Positions 39,123 through 50,800 of a stretch of 64,000 bases of DNA are shown piece after piece. Origin of the DNA: Onchocerca volvulus (taxonomy: Eukaryota; Nematoda; Chromadorea; Rhabditida; Onchocercidae). The notes under the pieces are model-generated. The model did no database searches. It saw only the letters and a list, made by a program, of their open reading frames with translations, and had not been told where the DNA came from. Within the stretch, counting starts at the first letter, position 1; every line of letters starts with the position of its first letter. The stretch spans positions 21,042,603-21,106,602 of the forward strand of contig HG738137.1 in the NCBI GenBank assembly GCA_000499405.2, read 5' to 3'. Both the position numbers and the translations under genes were made by a program.

Positions 39123-42100
39123 GTTTTGAAAATGCTCTTACGACAAATTCGTGAGCAAACTTATGGAGAACTAGTGACAACATTTCCAATCGAATTCATT
39201 CGTGCAACCAAAAAATACCTGAACGGGACATCTCTGATTTTATTTGCTATCATGGTCAGCAGTTTAACTTTAATTATAGTGATCCAAAAAAAAAAAAAAA
39301 AAAAAAAAAGAAAATGAGGTTCTAGTCGGCATATGAACATTTGTTATGAAAACTTTCACATCAGTTATTCTAAATTACTTTTCTCTCTTCCCTCATTCAT
39401 TATTCTATCATCCTTATTATTTCATTCTAAATTTAATAAATTGTTGCACGACTGATTACTTCCATGAAGACAATATTATTTGTATTTAAATATTTAAGGA
39501 AATAAGCTTTGCTTGCTTTAAAATTCACGAATTTCAATAGTTATATTTTAACTATATAATGAATGTGCTTCTTCTATGCTCCAGAATATATTATAAGATA
39601 ACATCTAACTGAAGTTTCTGAAAATTTCGAGATTCGATAATATCAAGTATATACTAATAAATAAGTTATTCACTGATGCAGACAAAATTTCATTCACAGT
39701 GTCGACCCTTTTCTATTTGTCCTTCATCATACAATAAAAAATATAGTTTTGTGTATCCTTTGAATTCCCGAAATCATCTTCCCAAGGCCAGTGTTGCAGC
39801 GTAATGCATTGTACGCATACTTTTTTTTTTACAAAACACTCCGAAAACTTCGATCAATAACATGTCTGATAAAAAATTCTTCAGTTCAATAAGCTTATAT
39901 TTTTGCGCTTCCAGCACCTACAAATTCAAGTGGTTAGCAAATTTCAGTTTGATTTACTAATTAAAATCTCTCCTCTCAAATTCCATTTTTCATGATTGAA
40001 ACATTAGGGTTATAATTCTGTAATAATTACCTACAAGACAAAGAAAAAAAAATGCATTTTTTTTTTTTGAAGGTGTCGTTAATGATAGCACAATTAAAAA
40101 ATACTGAACAAAAACAAATGATAGTGATCGAAAAAATTTGTCCTAAAGAGTTTCTACTCTGCTTGTTGATCAAGGATGAAACTTTTGGTGACAGACAGTA
40201 AGTCTGATATGTATATTCAGAAAGAGAAAATGAATGATGTCATATCCATACAAAATTATTTTTAAAAGTAAATTGCTGTTGCTCTCAGGGATTTAGTGCT
40301 CCGTACTCTTGTACCGGAAAAGTTTCCCGATTTTGTTATTGCTCAAATAATTCTGCAAACCGTTACAGGTTTTTCATTATATATCATTAAAAAAATAAAT
40401 TTTTTCCAGCACCAAAAAAATTCAGAATTTGAAAGTACATGCTGTAATTTGTACTATATGCAAGTGGTGCAAGAATGTACCAGCATATTACATTAGCAAA
40501 TTGCACCAATATATAAAAAAAAATATTAAAGCTTAAATCCTGACTTACTTCATTTTAAATTGTGAAATCAGAACGATCATTCAGTTAAAAGCAAAATCAA
40601 TTTATTGAAAGGAAAGAATTTTTAGAGAAGTCGTTTTCACATATTTGAAAAAGATAGAAAAAGTGGAAGTTTAGGATGGAAATCATGGTTATCAACGGTA
40701 AATCGAATTCATTGTCATGCAATGGCGCTTCTACCATCTGATTATCAACAAATAATGTTAACAGCTTCATACTTGACCGAATCATTAAGCGAAATGGACA
40801 GTGGTGTTGGATACAGTCATGTATTGCTGATAGGACTTGGAGCACGTTCAATCGCCAATTATATTCATCATAATTTGTTTCGAGTAGGAAAACATTGCTT
40901 TATTAAAAAAGATTCTTTCATTCATACTCGAAAACAGTTGAAGAGTCAAATCACAAACCTTCATGATCCTAATAAAGTCATCATTTAATATCTACTTTAA
41001 CAAAAAACAATTCTTCAGGTAGAAATCGATGAGCTCATTTTCCCTGAAAAAGATCAATATCTGAACAAAGTATGGTTAAGAAATCCAAATTGGAATCATA
41101 TCACCGTCACCGACACATGTTAGCGATTTCATGTCACAACATCCGAAAAATTAGTAATCTTTTATTGGCACTAATTTGATAACACTGATAAGTTTTATTT
41201 CATTGTATCAGATTTTGCGTGTTCTCTTTTTCATGTAATGTCAGCGAATCTCTAAATAAGAAATATCAGGCTGAATTTTTTACATTTTTGAAGTATATTT
41301 GATCAACAGTTGTTTAATGGCTAACTAAACTTTACGGATTGTGAAATCATTGACGTTCAGGAATCAGCCAAATTTTATTTTTCAAAAATAAATAGATTTC
41401 CCTAACAGTGTCCATTACCATTGGTATACGAAATGTAATTGAAGTAATGAGCCTTATTTCATAGATTTCAGACGCTCTAATGTGTATCGTACATTCCAAT
41501 CTGTCCCAATCTTTCTCGCATAACAGCAATTAATTAAGGATAGAAATAAACTAATCATACTAGGAAAAAAGATGTGAATGCCATATTAAGTGAAGATAAT
41601 CGAAAATGTCTTTCAAAAGCCTTAGATTTATTCAAAATTCCAAAAAGTTCAGAAAGATTTAAAATTTTTTTCTGCGGACGTAATACAAATATTTACTTTT
41701 TTTGGTTCAAAAGAAAAATCTCGAATTTAGAGGCTTTTGGGAAAAGCATTTAATATTGACTTATCCATTAATGCTTTCTTAGCCATTATTGAAATATTTG
41801 GATGAAACTTAAAAAAAAAAATCAATATAAACTGTTTGTGAAGATGAAGAAAAGTATAATGCAATATTTATCGATGCTTGTCTTAATGTTATTTGTCCGC
41901 CAATATATATAATCGAAATAGCTGCAAAGCTAAACAGAACTCTCAAAGAAAATGGTAAACTTTTTACAATTTTGAAATTTCTCCAATTTCAAAATTTGAT
42001 ATTTTGTCTCTAATCAAATCTGCATTTATGATAAAAACTTTTGTTTTTATGAACTGAGAGATAGCATGAAAAGCTGGCATTATCACTATAAAATTTTTCT

Positions 42101-42899
42101 TGATCAAAAAATTGTAAGAAAATTTTTCGAATTTTTTTCCCAAGTTAAAGAGCGAAAAAAAAGATGCCAATAATCATTAATATTTATCAAAAATAAAAAT
42201 AGACTTAGTTGAATTGATGCCACATATTCAATTCACATCAGATTTAAGTTTATCAAAATAACTGAAAATTCCGAAATATTGTGAGCAAACTCAACAAGCA
42301 ACCAAAAATGGAAATGTAATAAAAGAAAAACTTTCAGGTGTGCTCATTGTTAATGTGAATGCTCCAACAAAGAATTTATTACATCGCACACTAAAAAGAG
42401 TGAGAAAACTCTTAATGCTTTTAAAAATTTCTCAGATATCTCAGATAATTAAATGCTATACTAATTTAATAGCATTCAATCTATTGAAAGTTGAAATTAT
42501 ATTGATTTGATAATTGAGAATTGGAATTATACCGATTTGCTAGTATACAATCCAAAGAAAATTGCTATTAGGTTTCCGTATTAATTGATTAATTTTGAGA
42601 TTACGGATATTTGAATGATAGGTTTCAACTAACAACATTTTTGTTATACATTATAATAACTACAAATATTTTTCGATGAAGAAAATAGGCATTGATCAAT
42701 ACTCGAATTGCAGGTAAACAATAGTTTGTCAAAAGCGTATGATTGCTCCATGATAGCTAATCACGGTAATCGTATTGCTTCCTTGAATAACATACTTATT
42801 TATTGGAAAAAATTGTCAGTAAATGGATGTCAAAAAATGATTAAATCATTCAAAATGAAGAAAAAATCTTTCTCTTCGTCCAATATAAATGATAAATGA
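39123..42899 (+). CDS. METTL13/spermidine-synthase-like methyltransferase, nematode form
   Basis: Candidate SAM-dependent methyltransferase. Exons: 39123-39254, 40073-40197, 40289-40368, 40654-40883, 41019-41069, 41564-41679, 41844-41954, 42338-42399 and 42714-42899 (stop). Motif I is HVLLIGLGARSIANYIH, followed by VEIDELIF (acidic end of strand 2). YNAIFIDACLNVICPP is the strand-4/motif-II region typical of METTL13 C-terminal domains, and NGVLIVNVNAP is strand 5. The N-terminal third (PEKFPDFVIAQIIL) is not recognised. All junctions keep phase except 41069 to 41564 (phase 0 into phase 2), just before an A-run; a one-base change in that run would restore the frame. It may be a sequence error, a missed exon or decay. 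The true start may be upstream of ATG 39132. Substrate unknown; human METTL13 methylates eEF1A, but that need not apply here. Confidence 0.55.
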
Positions 42900-43342
42900 C
42901 ACAAAGTGTTTAAAATCGAATTTAAATAAATATTTACATTGCTATTATCATAATGCATCCATATAATACATCATTTTCAAGCCTAGCAGTTGCGGTCAAG
43001 CTGCTTTAAACATTTAGTTCGATTGAGCATAGTTCTTCTATTATTGGTGTGCTAGATTAAACAATATAAGAAGATACGGTATGGGGCTTATGTCATTTTC
43101 TAAATTGTTTTACTTTATTATAGAATTAATACATTTATTCTGCCTTAACTTTATGTTCCTTCCTGAATTCAATTTATTACTTATTATTTTCTAAAATTTG
43201 CTCCTATTTCACATGATAGAATTGAATTAGAACCATCAAAAATTACTCAAAGTTTAGTATAACTAAGGTATTTCAAGCAAAAATAATTGATAATTTTAGC
43301 TTATTTCACATTAAATTTTTTATGTTTGTCTAAAATTTGCAG

Positions 43343-43840
43343 TAAAAATTGTTCATTTGAATAATACAAATAGAACCATTACTATGAAAGAGTCAGTAAC
43401 ATTTTTTTTAGATATACTGAGAATTTGGGATAAACCAGAAATTCATGAACTCGCAGATTACAATGAAAAAACTCAAAACCCATCAAATATTTTAGGTTGT
43501 AATCTTTTGGTTCATATTACGTTTTGCAGTACATATTTCTTTTTACAATACTCTTGCATGGTTATATATACTTTTATTTTATATTTATACGTTTATAATT
43601 TTTCTATACGTAGAATGAGAATTATGCGATAACTGAAAATAGCATATCTCATATAGATTATAGGTTACAGATAAGAAGATTAGATGAAATACTGAAAGTT
43701 TTAGTTTCTATGGAACATCACTAAAGATGTTTAAATTAGAAAATGATTTAGACAGTTATGAAATAATTTTCAAATTAGATCAAACAAAATTCACACAAAT
43801 GGTTGTGGCAGTTTTGAAAGTATGATAGCTTCGATATTTA
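43343..43840 (+). CDS. Unrecognised exons downstream of the methyltransferase
   Basis: 43343-43495 follows ATTTGCAG and encodes KIVHLNNTNRTITMKES, FFLDILRIWDKPEIHELADY and NEKTQNPSN before a GTTGTA donor. About 43713-43828 encodes YGTSLKMFKLENDLDSYEII and FKLDQTKFTQM before GTATGA. The phases (1 then 2) do not match directly, so an exon is missing or the gene is decayed. It could be the tail of another gene or a paralogue fragment. No family recognised. Confidence 0.3.
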
Positions 43841-45600
43841 AACACTTTAGTTATATTTTCGACAGTTAAAAATCAATTGAATTGCAGTGAACAATAATTT
43901 TTCTCAAATTCACAATATTTGCTTCATCACCAATGAGAAGAGTGGTCATTGGTGAATGAATCGCTTCTCTTCTGCTTCTATAAAAATTGAAAGAATTATT
44001 AATCTATATGAGCTACTTTAGAGTAGCGCTATATTGACGAAATCACGAAACATGGGAAAAAGAATTTTGAATCCCTCAGGTATAAATAAAACTTCCACCT
44101 AAATATGCAACGCTTCCTTCCTTAACATTGCCATCAGAGTTTACCATAAAACCTTTTTTTTTTTTTAAAGGAAAAAAAAAACGAAGGAATAAGTTATAAA
44201 TAAAATCAAACACTAACTCCAAGTATACTTCATAGTAGTACAAAAGTTATGACAGAGCAAAAAGAATAATGTTATACGCAAATTGTACGAAAAATTATTA
44301 GTCTACGCTATTTACAAAATTTCTTACAATTTAGATGTTATGATAACTTTAGTATTATAACTTCAGCATTAGGTAATAAAAATTTTCCCGAAATACTTAC
44401 CATATTACTCGATGCATTCATAACCACCAAAAAATTCTCTTCTGATCAAAACTATGTGATAAATGCAAGGGAACAAACTACTGAATTCTCTCATTCAGCT
44501 TTCTAAACTCACAAATACTCAACACGAATTCCTAATCATGTTTAATCATCACAAGTTGCATCCAGTTTTTATATACATGTTATTCTTATTTTATTTCAGC
44601 AATTATTGCTTCAAATAAAGCTCTAAATCGCAGCAGGATGTTTTGGATTTAAAAAAAAAAAAAAAAAAAAGGAAAAACTTTAAATTAGTCTCGAAAATAA
44701 TAAAGCAATATTTATATGTCCGGAGGTATATTCACAAATTTTAAATTAGAATTTGATTAAAACAATTTTTTAGCTCAATTTAATTGTTACTCCACTTTAA
44801 TAGTCTTCCATGAAGACAAAAAGAATAGGAAATTCCGAAAAAAAAATTTTTTTTTTTTTTTTTGAGTTAAGAGCATATAATTAGTTTCATTGCCTATTAG
44901 AAAGAAGTTTTCAAATCTTCAGAAAAAAAAAAAAAAAAAGAAAATGGAATAACCGGAAATTTCCAAATGTAGACATTTGATCTCAATAATTTCGAATTTT
45001 TTCCTGTCTTTTAATTTACGTCAAATATTTTGTGTAAATTTCTATTTTGGAAAGGAATAAATTTCAGAGAAATAATGCATTATACAAATGGACCAACATT
45101 TAATGAATTTCATCGGAAAATTTTCATAAAGCACATTTTTGCAATGCATTTTATCTTGAATTATTGTCTAAAGTTGCTGAAAGGATTCAATTCACTATGT
45201 TAGAAATGAATTTTTATTTATAGCATAGTTTTATAACACTTTTTTGTATGAGCGTTTTTTTATTCAGTGCTCTATAACTTATTTCTAAAAGATGGAATCT
45301 TTCGGTGTTGAGTTTTTGCTTTTTTCCTTATTAGTTTATTATGTTTTCTCGTTTTTTTTTTTTTGAGTCTATTTTGTTCTCTTATTTTGTATGTTTTGGC
45401 TTGAGTTTTGGTATGGCAAAAAAAGAGTATAAAATAAATTAAAATATATGCTTTAAGCGCCAGTTCTGCTTACCAAAAATGGCCCATTTGGAGCACACAT
45501 TCAATGTCTATGCTTCATCCAAGCAAGCAAGACGTCATACTCATTAATAGTTGAGAATATGTTTAAGACGTTTCACGCCACAATTCCTCTAATCATTCGC
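43841..45600. other. AT-rich intergenic region
   Basis: Contains several A/T homopolymers (for example 44650-44670, 44840-44863, 44922-44939). No gene recognised. Confidence 0.4.
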
Positions 45601-45601
45601 T

Positions 45602-45681
45602 TTACCGAATATAACAGCTTCATTACATATATTCAGCTCATGATAGCTGGAGTACATAATGAAGCAATTATATTCGGTATA
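45602..45681. repeat. microRNA-sized hairpin, unassigned
   Basis: Arms 45602-45638 and 45645-45681 pair over about 37 positions with roughly eight mismatches and a 6-base loop (CATGAT). Shared arm segments are ACCGAATATAA and GCTTCATTA. The size suits a pre-miRNA or a very short fold-back element. No known microRNA seed was recognised. Confidence 0.65.
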
Positions 45682-46581
45682 TTCGATCATCTTATTTTAG
45701 TATAGATAGCCGGACTAGTGATAAATTTATATGTTTAGCCATGAATTCTGAGCTGAAACTTTAATTCTCGCAAAATCTTCATTGACCTATCTCATTTCAT
45801 CGTACCACCCAAAAGATAACAAAAAGTAGGACCAGAAATTCTGCAGCGACTCAGTCAAAATAATTCAAAGCTGAACATTGTAACCTAAAGCGAACACTAC
45901 TGTGACGAGACCAGTTTTGATTGTGGATTGACGTTTTGGCAGATAAGCCGAATTCGATTCATTTTCTCCATCTGAAAATCGGATTCTGAGTATATTATAG
46001 TGTGTCTTCTTTCGCAGAATTAATTTCGAAGAAATTTGACCTTTTACTGCAAAACTGCGTAGTAGTTTGTTAGATATGCAACGGAAAACCTCTTTAAAAG
46101 TGTGGTCCGATCAAATTTGATACTTTCGACTTTGCTGCCGAGGTAGTTCGCTATCTAAAAAGGACTGTAGCCTATGCTCCTTTTTTCCAGATTGATGTAT
46201 TCAGTACACTTGTTTCTCAAAAACATCTTGTTCGAGTGAAATTATCTTCTGAGGTGTTTTGCATGGCTTCGTGAGACTGAGATTTCAATTTATTTTTCAT
46301 TGTTTTTCTCTTCCTTTACTATGCAATAGTATAAAAATTTAAATTTCGGTAATCCATTCTTGGATTTCTTTTTTTAAACTTCTTCCGTTGTCTTTCCAAT
46401 GTCATGAACAGCAGTGCTGGAAGAACAATGCGATATGAATGTGATTTGTTAGCATTTCATCGTATTATCGGTCCTGTTTCTGACGGATTGTTGACATTAT
46501 AATTGTTTATTGGATTTTCATGCATTTATATATAGTAACTACTGAATAACGCTTCGTTCAAGAGTGATTATTAATTTTTCT
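45682..46581. other. Upstream region of PIG-F
   Basis: No exon seen. It presumably contains the promoter for the PIG-F/NPRL2 pair. The predicted PIG-F is shorter at its N-terminus than the human protein, so an unrecognised upstream exon could be present. Confidence 0.3.
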
Positions 46582-47688
46582 ATGAAATTGAATCGCGCTA
46601 TCAGTTATACCGCGTTAGGTGTGATTATTAACCACGCTATAGCAGTTCTATTTGGAGCACCATTTTTAAGGTTAGTTAATAGTTTTTTTTTTTTTTTTCA
46701 ATCCTAGGAGAGTGTATCTTTTTCAACGCGTAGAATTTATGAATGCACATCTTAATTATTTGTATTATTATTATGTCAGATCCATAATTTCAGTCATTTC
46801 ACAGCAACCTTCGTCTTTTCCATAGTGCTTGCAATAGTGAGTATATTTCCACTGTTATTAGTTGCCGAAAACTTCGACAGTTTGGATATTATTCTATTCG
46901 GCGAAAGGTTTTACTCTGATTAATTCACATAACTGTGACAATAAATTCAAAGTTATGATTGCTTTCCCTGAAAGTATAAACATTCCTTAAAATTAAGGTG
47001 AAGGAAATTTTAAGGGAACAAAGAATATCGTCCTTTTTCAGAATAAATTCTCTGTTGCGGGTAAGTCGATTCAAGAAGGTTGGAAGATATTGTTCAGAAG
47101 GAGGAATATAGCTTCTTGATACTTATATTTGCTATTCCTCCCAAATGTATCATTTGATTTCATATGTATTCTATGTATATTGTTAGAATCAATGTGTTAG
47201 ATACTGTGGAGTTCATTGGATAAACAGAAAATCAAAATTAGAATTTGTTATGAGATCAGCGCAGTATGTTATGTCCAACAGTTTTAGGCAGTTATCGCAT
47301 AAGTGTTTGCTTGCTCATCACTTATCACTTGGTGGTATTTTCGGTGCGTGGTTCGGCGCTTTTGTTATTCCTCTTGATTGGGATCGCTGGTGGCAGGTAA
47401 TTTATTCCATTTCTTAAAATATATTTCTGTTCTTTAATTCTGAGTAATCACCTGAACTCTTCAATCATTTTTTTATTTATTGTGTGAGCAATCTTTTAGT
47501 AGTTATATTGCAGTTATACTTTTATTATTCCTTGTTTTTACGCGACATTTTATGCGTTTTATCTCTTTTAGCGTTGGCCTCTTCCTTGTGTTTTCGGCAC
47601 AGTGTTTGGTGGTATTCTTGGATTTCTATTCAGTAGTTATAAAATTTTTCTTTCTCGTTCGGAACGGAAATTGGAAAAACTTATATAA
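46582..47688 (+). CDS. PIGF: GPI ethanolamine-phosphate transferase cofactor PIG-F
   Basis: Multi-pass ER membrane protein that stabilises PIG-O and PIG-G and is needed to add ethanolamine phosphate to GPI anchor precursors. Four phase-consistent exons: 46582-46670, 46794-46907, 47201-47396 and 47572-47688; 171 residues, against 219 in human. The signature GAWFGAFVIPLDWDRWWQ near the exon 3 end is followed by WPLPCVFGTVFGG, as in animal PIG-F. Hydrophobic segments: ALGVIINHAIAVLFGAPFL, FSIVLAIVSIFPLLLV, the GGIFGAWFGAFVI region and FGTVFGGILGFLFSS. The C-terminus is lysine-rich (SERKLEKLI), consistent with an ER protein. The short N-terminus suggests either one or two fewer transmembrane helices or a missing first exon. 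NPRL2 starts about 0.2 kb downstream on the same strand. Confidence 0.9.
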
Positions 47689-47844
47689 ATTCAGTGGTTT
47701 GAATAAATTGTTTTCTATATTGAAGCCGCAGTGTGAAAATTTGATTTGATAATTATTTAATATTAAGACCAGAAAAATGGATACTGATGAGAATTTTTAA
47801 CCTTTGAAAACTTCCGAGTTCATCATTTATAATGTTAAATATAC

Positions 47845-50800
47845 ATGAAGATTTCAAGAATTCAACTTTTAGGTCTTATAGAAATTTTGAGTATCGTAAT
47901 GTATGCTGCAACAAGTACTTATCTTTCTCAAGTGTTCAATGTACCAAAGTTAAAAGCTATTATTTTTGCTGAATTTGATGCAGATAAGGGCCCGGTGATT
48001 AGAATACAAGTTAGTGAGAATTCCTTTTCTTTTCATTCTCGCAGATAGCTTCAGTACTTTATCTCATTTCATGTCCGAAAAAATGATACTAATTAGTAAT
48101 TATTCGCTTTATAGGTGCCCCACTTTCTCTTTGATGCAAAAATATTTGATACGTTTTCCAATGCTATCATTCCTAAACCGGAGCTTTTTCACCGGCTAAT
48201 CAAAGTAAACCACGTTGAAAATAGTGATGGGAAAGTGTACAAAATAATGGGACATCCTGTTGGTATCGGTCAGCTCTACTGTTATATTATTAAAATGCTG
48301 CTAAAACTACTATAAATAATCAAATTTTGTTTGATAGAAGCTTGTTTGTTACTTAATAATAAATTAAATCCTGAATGAGTCTTGAGTCGAATTTTCTGAA
48401 TTCCTTGAAAATCAAATTTCTTTTATCTATATGTCAGAATGATCATCATTTTCATCATAAGCAGCCTCCCTAAAATAATTATCTACTTTTTCTCTTCTAT
48501 TTAAATGTCCTATGTAAGAGCTTTTGTTATAGATTTAAAATGTAAAATAATTTTCTTGAGACATTCTTTGTAAATATTGTCCACTTTATACGTCTTGAGT
48601 CACCTTAAAAATTGTTGGAAGCAATTTGAGATATAATATTTACTTGTTGCGATTTGTTATAATTGATTATGGAAAAAAGGAACTGTTAGGACATGTTAAT
48701 TGATCTTTTTCTCTTACCTAGTTCGTGATTTTTTCTACTTTCAATGTTGATTCATCTCTATGGCACTCTGTTTCAGAAATTCGATGGACTCATTCAACTT
48801 TTATAATTTAATAGGATATTTGTACCAGGAAAGTATATTCTTGTAGATATAAGAAGGTTTCAGAGTCCGATTCATATGTTCGCGGTCGCTATATATTCAA
48901 TGTCTGTTTTGTGGTTGATAAAAATAGTCAGGTTGATTGCTTGTACGAACCGATGGTACAGAAATGTGCGGCTTACCTAACATTAATGGAAAAGGTGAAA
49001 GATTTCTAAAGTATCAAAATGATTAGATTAAAGATTTTCAATTAATAAATCAAAATATAACTAAATAAATTCAGGATTCACGTTTTTTATCACAGTCGCA
49101 GCACAAACTACCTGGTTTATTACTGAACATATTCGAAAGTCTTAACGAACATGGTACGTAGATTTTGATTTTGCATACATGCTTTAACTGTAGCTGAGCG
49201 CAATGTAGTAGCATTATTACATTTTCATTCTAATGACGATGCGCTTGGTTCCATCGATTTGTTATTTGAATTGCTGTTAGGGATGTAGGACGTGAATCAC
49301 ATGGCAACATGTTTTCTTTGCAAAAATGAGCATCAGTAATTTTCGAAAATATTTCAGTGATTCAGTTTATTTGCGAAATTTAATTTTGGTGTTTAATAGA
49401 TTAAGGGCTTTTATATACAATGGATTCTTTATATAACTTAATTAGTGTTATAATGGAATTTAATGCCTTTTGAAGAACATACAATTCAGTTATTAAAAAA
49501 AAAAAAAAAAAAAAAAAAAACATTTTTTTAATGTTCGTCTTTACAAAAATAATATGAATTTTCGCTGGTATCATTTTTCTTTCCTTTTTATAGACTTTAT
49601 GACAGGGACACTATAAATATGCTTTTGATCACATTTGCAATTAATAAATTAAATGGTGAAACTTCACCTTATTAATGCCAAATATTTGATTTCCAGTGCA
49701 AAGACTTTCAGCTAAACAAAGGGTTTTTAAGCCTGAAAATACTAAAAACTTTTAAACGCAACATTTTATACATAATTGTGCAATTATTGGGTTTTAGGAA
49801 AGGTTCTGTAGAATTTTTAGTATGTGAATGATAAGCTTTTTAACCTACAAGTCATTTTCGTCGTATATTAAAATATCACATTTTTATTGCAATATTCAAG
49901 TGTTAAATTTTATTTAGTTTCTTAAATCATTTTTTTCTCTCAAACGTCAATCTATTCAATGCTAATCGATGATGGTTTTCTCATGTGCATTCATCTGAAA
50001 CCATCAAAATGCATTGGTATTTTCGTATAATAAAAATCCATCAAATTTACATCTACTTCAACATTACATCACCATAGAAAAACGCAGTTTTATTGATCTT
50101 TGTTTGGAAACTAGAAAAGAATGCGTTATGGTTATAGATTTTATTATCGATGATAGAAAATTATATATTATATGATGTTATTACTGACGGACCAATTATC
50201 TTTTTTCTGCAAATTAAGGATTTCTTTTCAGGTGAATGCAAAATTCCTGTTATTGATCAGACAACTATATACTTAAAGTTGTGTCCTTCGTTTCATGGCA
50301 TTGAACCACCGAAAGTGGGTTATTTAAGTTATGTCTAATTACAAGATTTCAGTGTTGTATAAACTATCCTATGGGCATGTTTCACGGTTTAGTCATAAAT
50401 TTATAAATTTGAAAATTGACGTAAGTTATGGTAAAGCAGATTGATTTTCTGAGTACAATTGGTTGGGGTTTAATGTCGCGACATTCAATAAACTGTATAA
50501 AACTGCGTAAATAATCATTGATTGCAGGTGGAGCCGTATATGGTGCCGATGTTCACACAAGTACCACCACCAAACACACCAAATCATATCCCAAAAATGG
50601 ATGTTCTTTCTCAAAAAGTATATTTTGAATTCATAATACTATTCAATTGCATTATTTAGTTCTCAAATCTTAAAAAAATTTTTGCTGTTATCGGTATGAG
50701 TTTGCAATATAAGTTGTACTGTTGTAACATGTAATACCATTTCTTTAGCGATACATTTTTACAATAGTAATTGCTCTGTGTTCAAAACGAATATATAATT

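Noticed and set aside
46130..46180. A second let-7 seed match (GAGGTAG near 46140)
   Set aside because: No complementary ACTACC-type arm lies within 60 bases on either side, so no hairpin forms.
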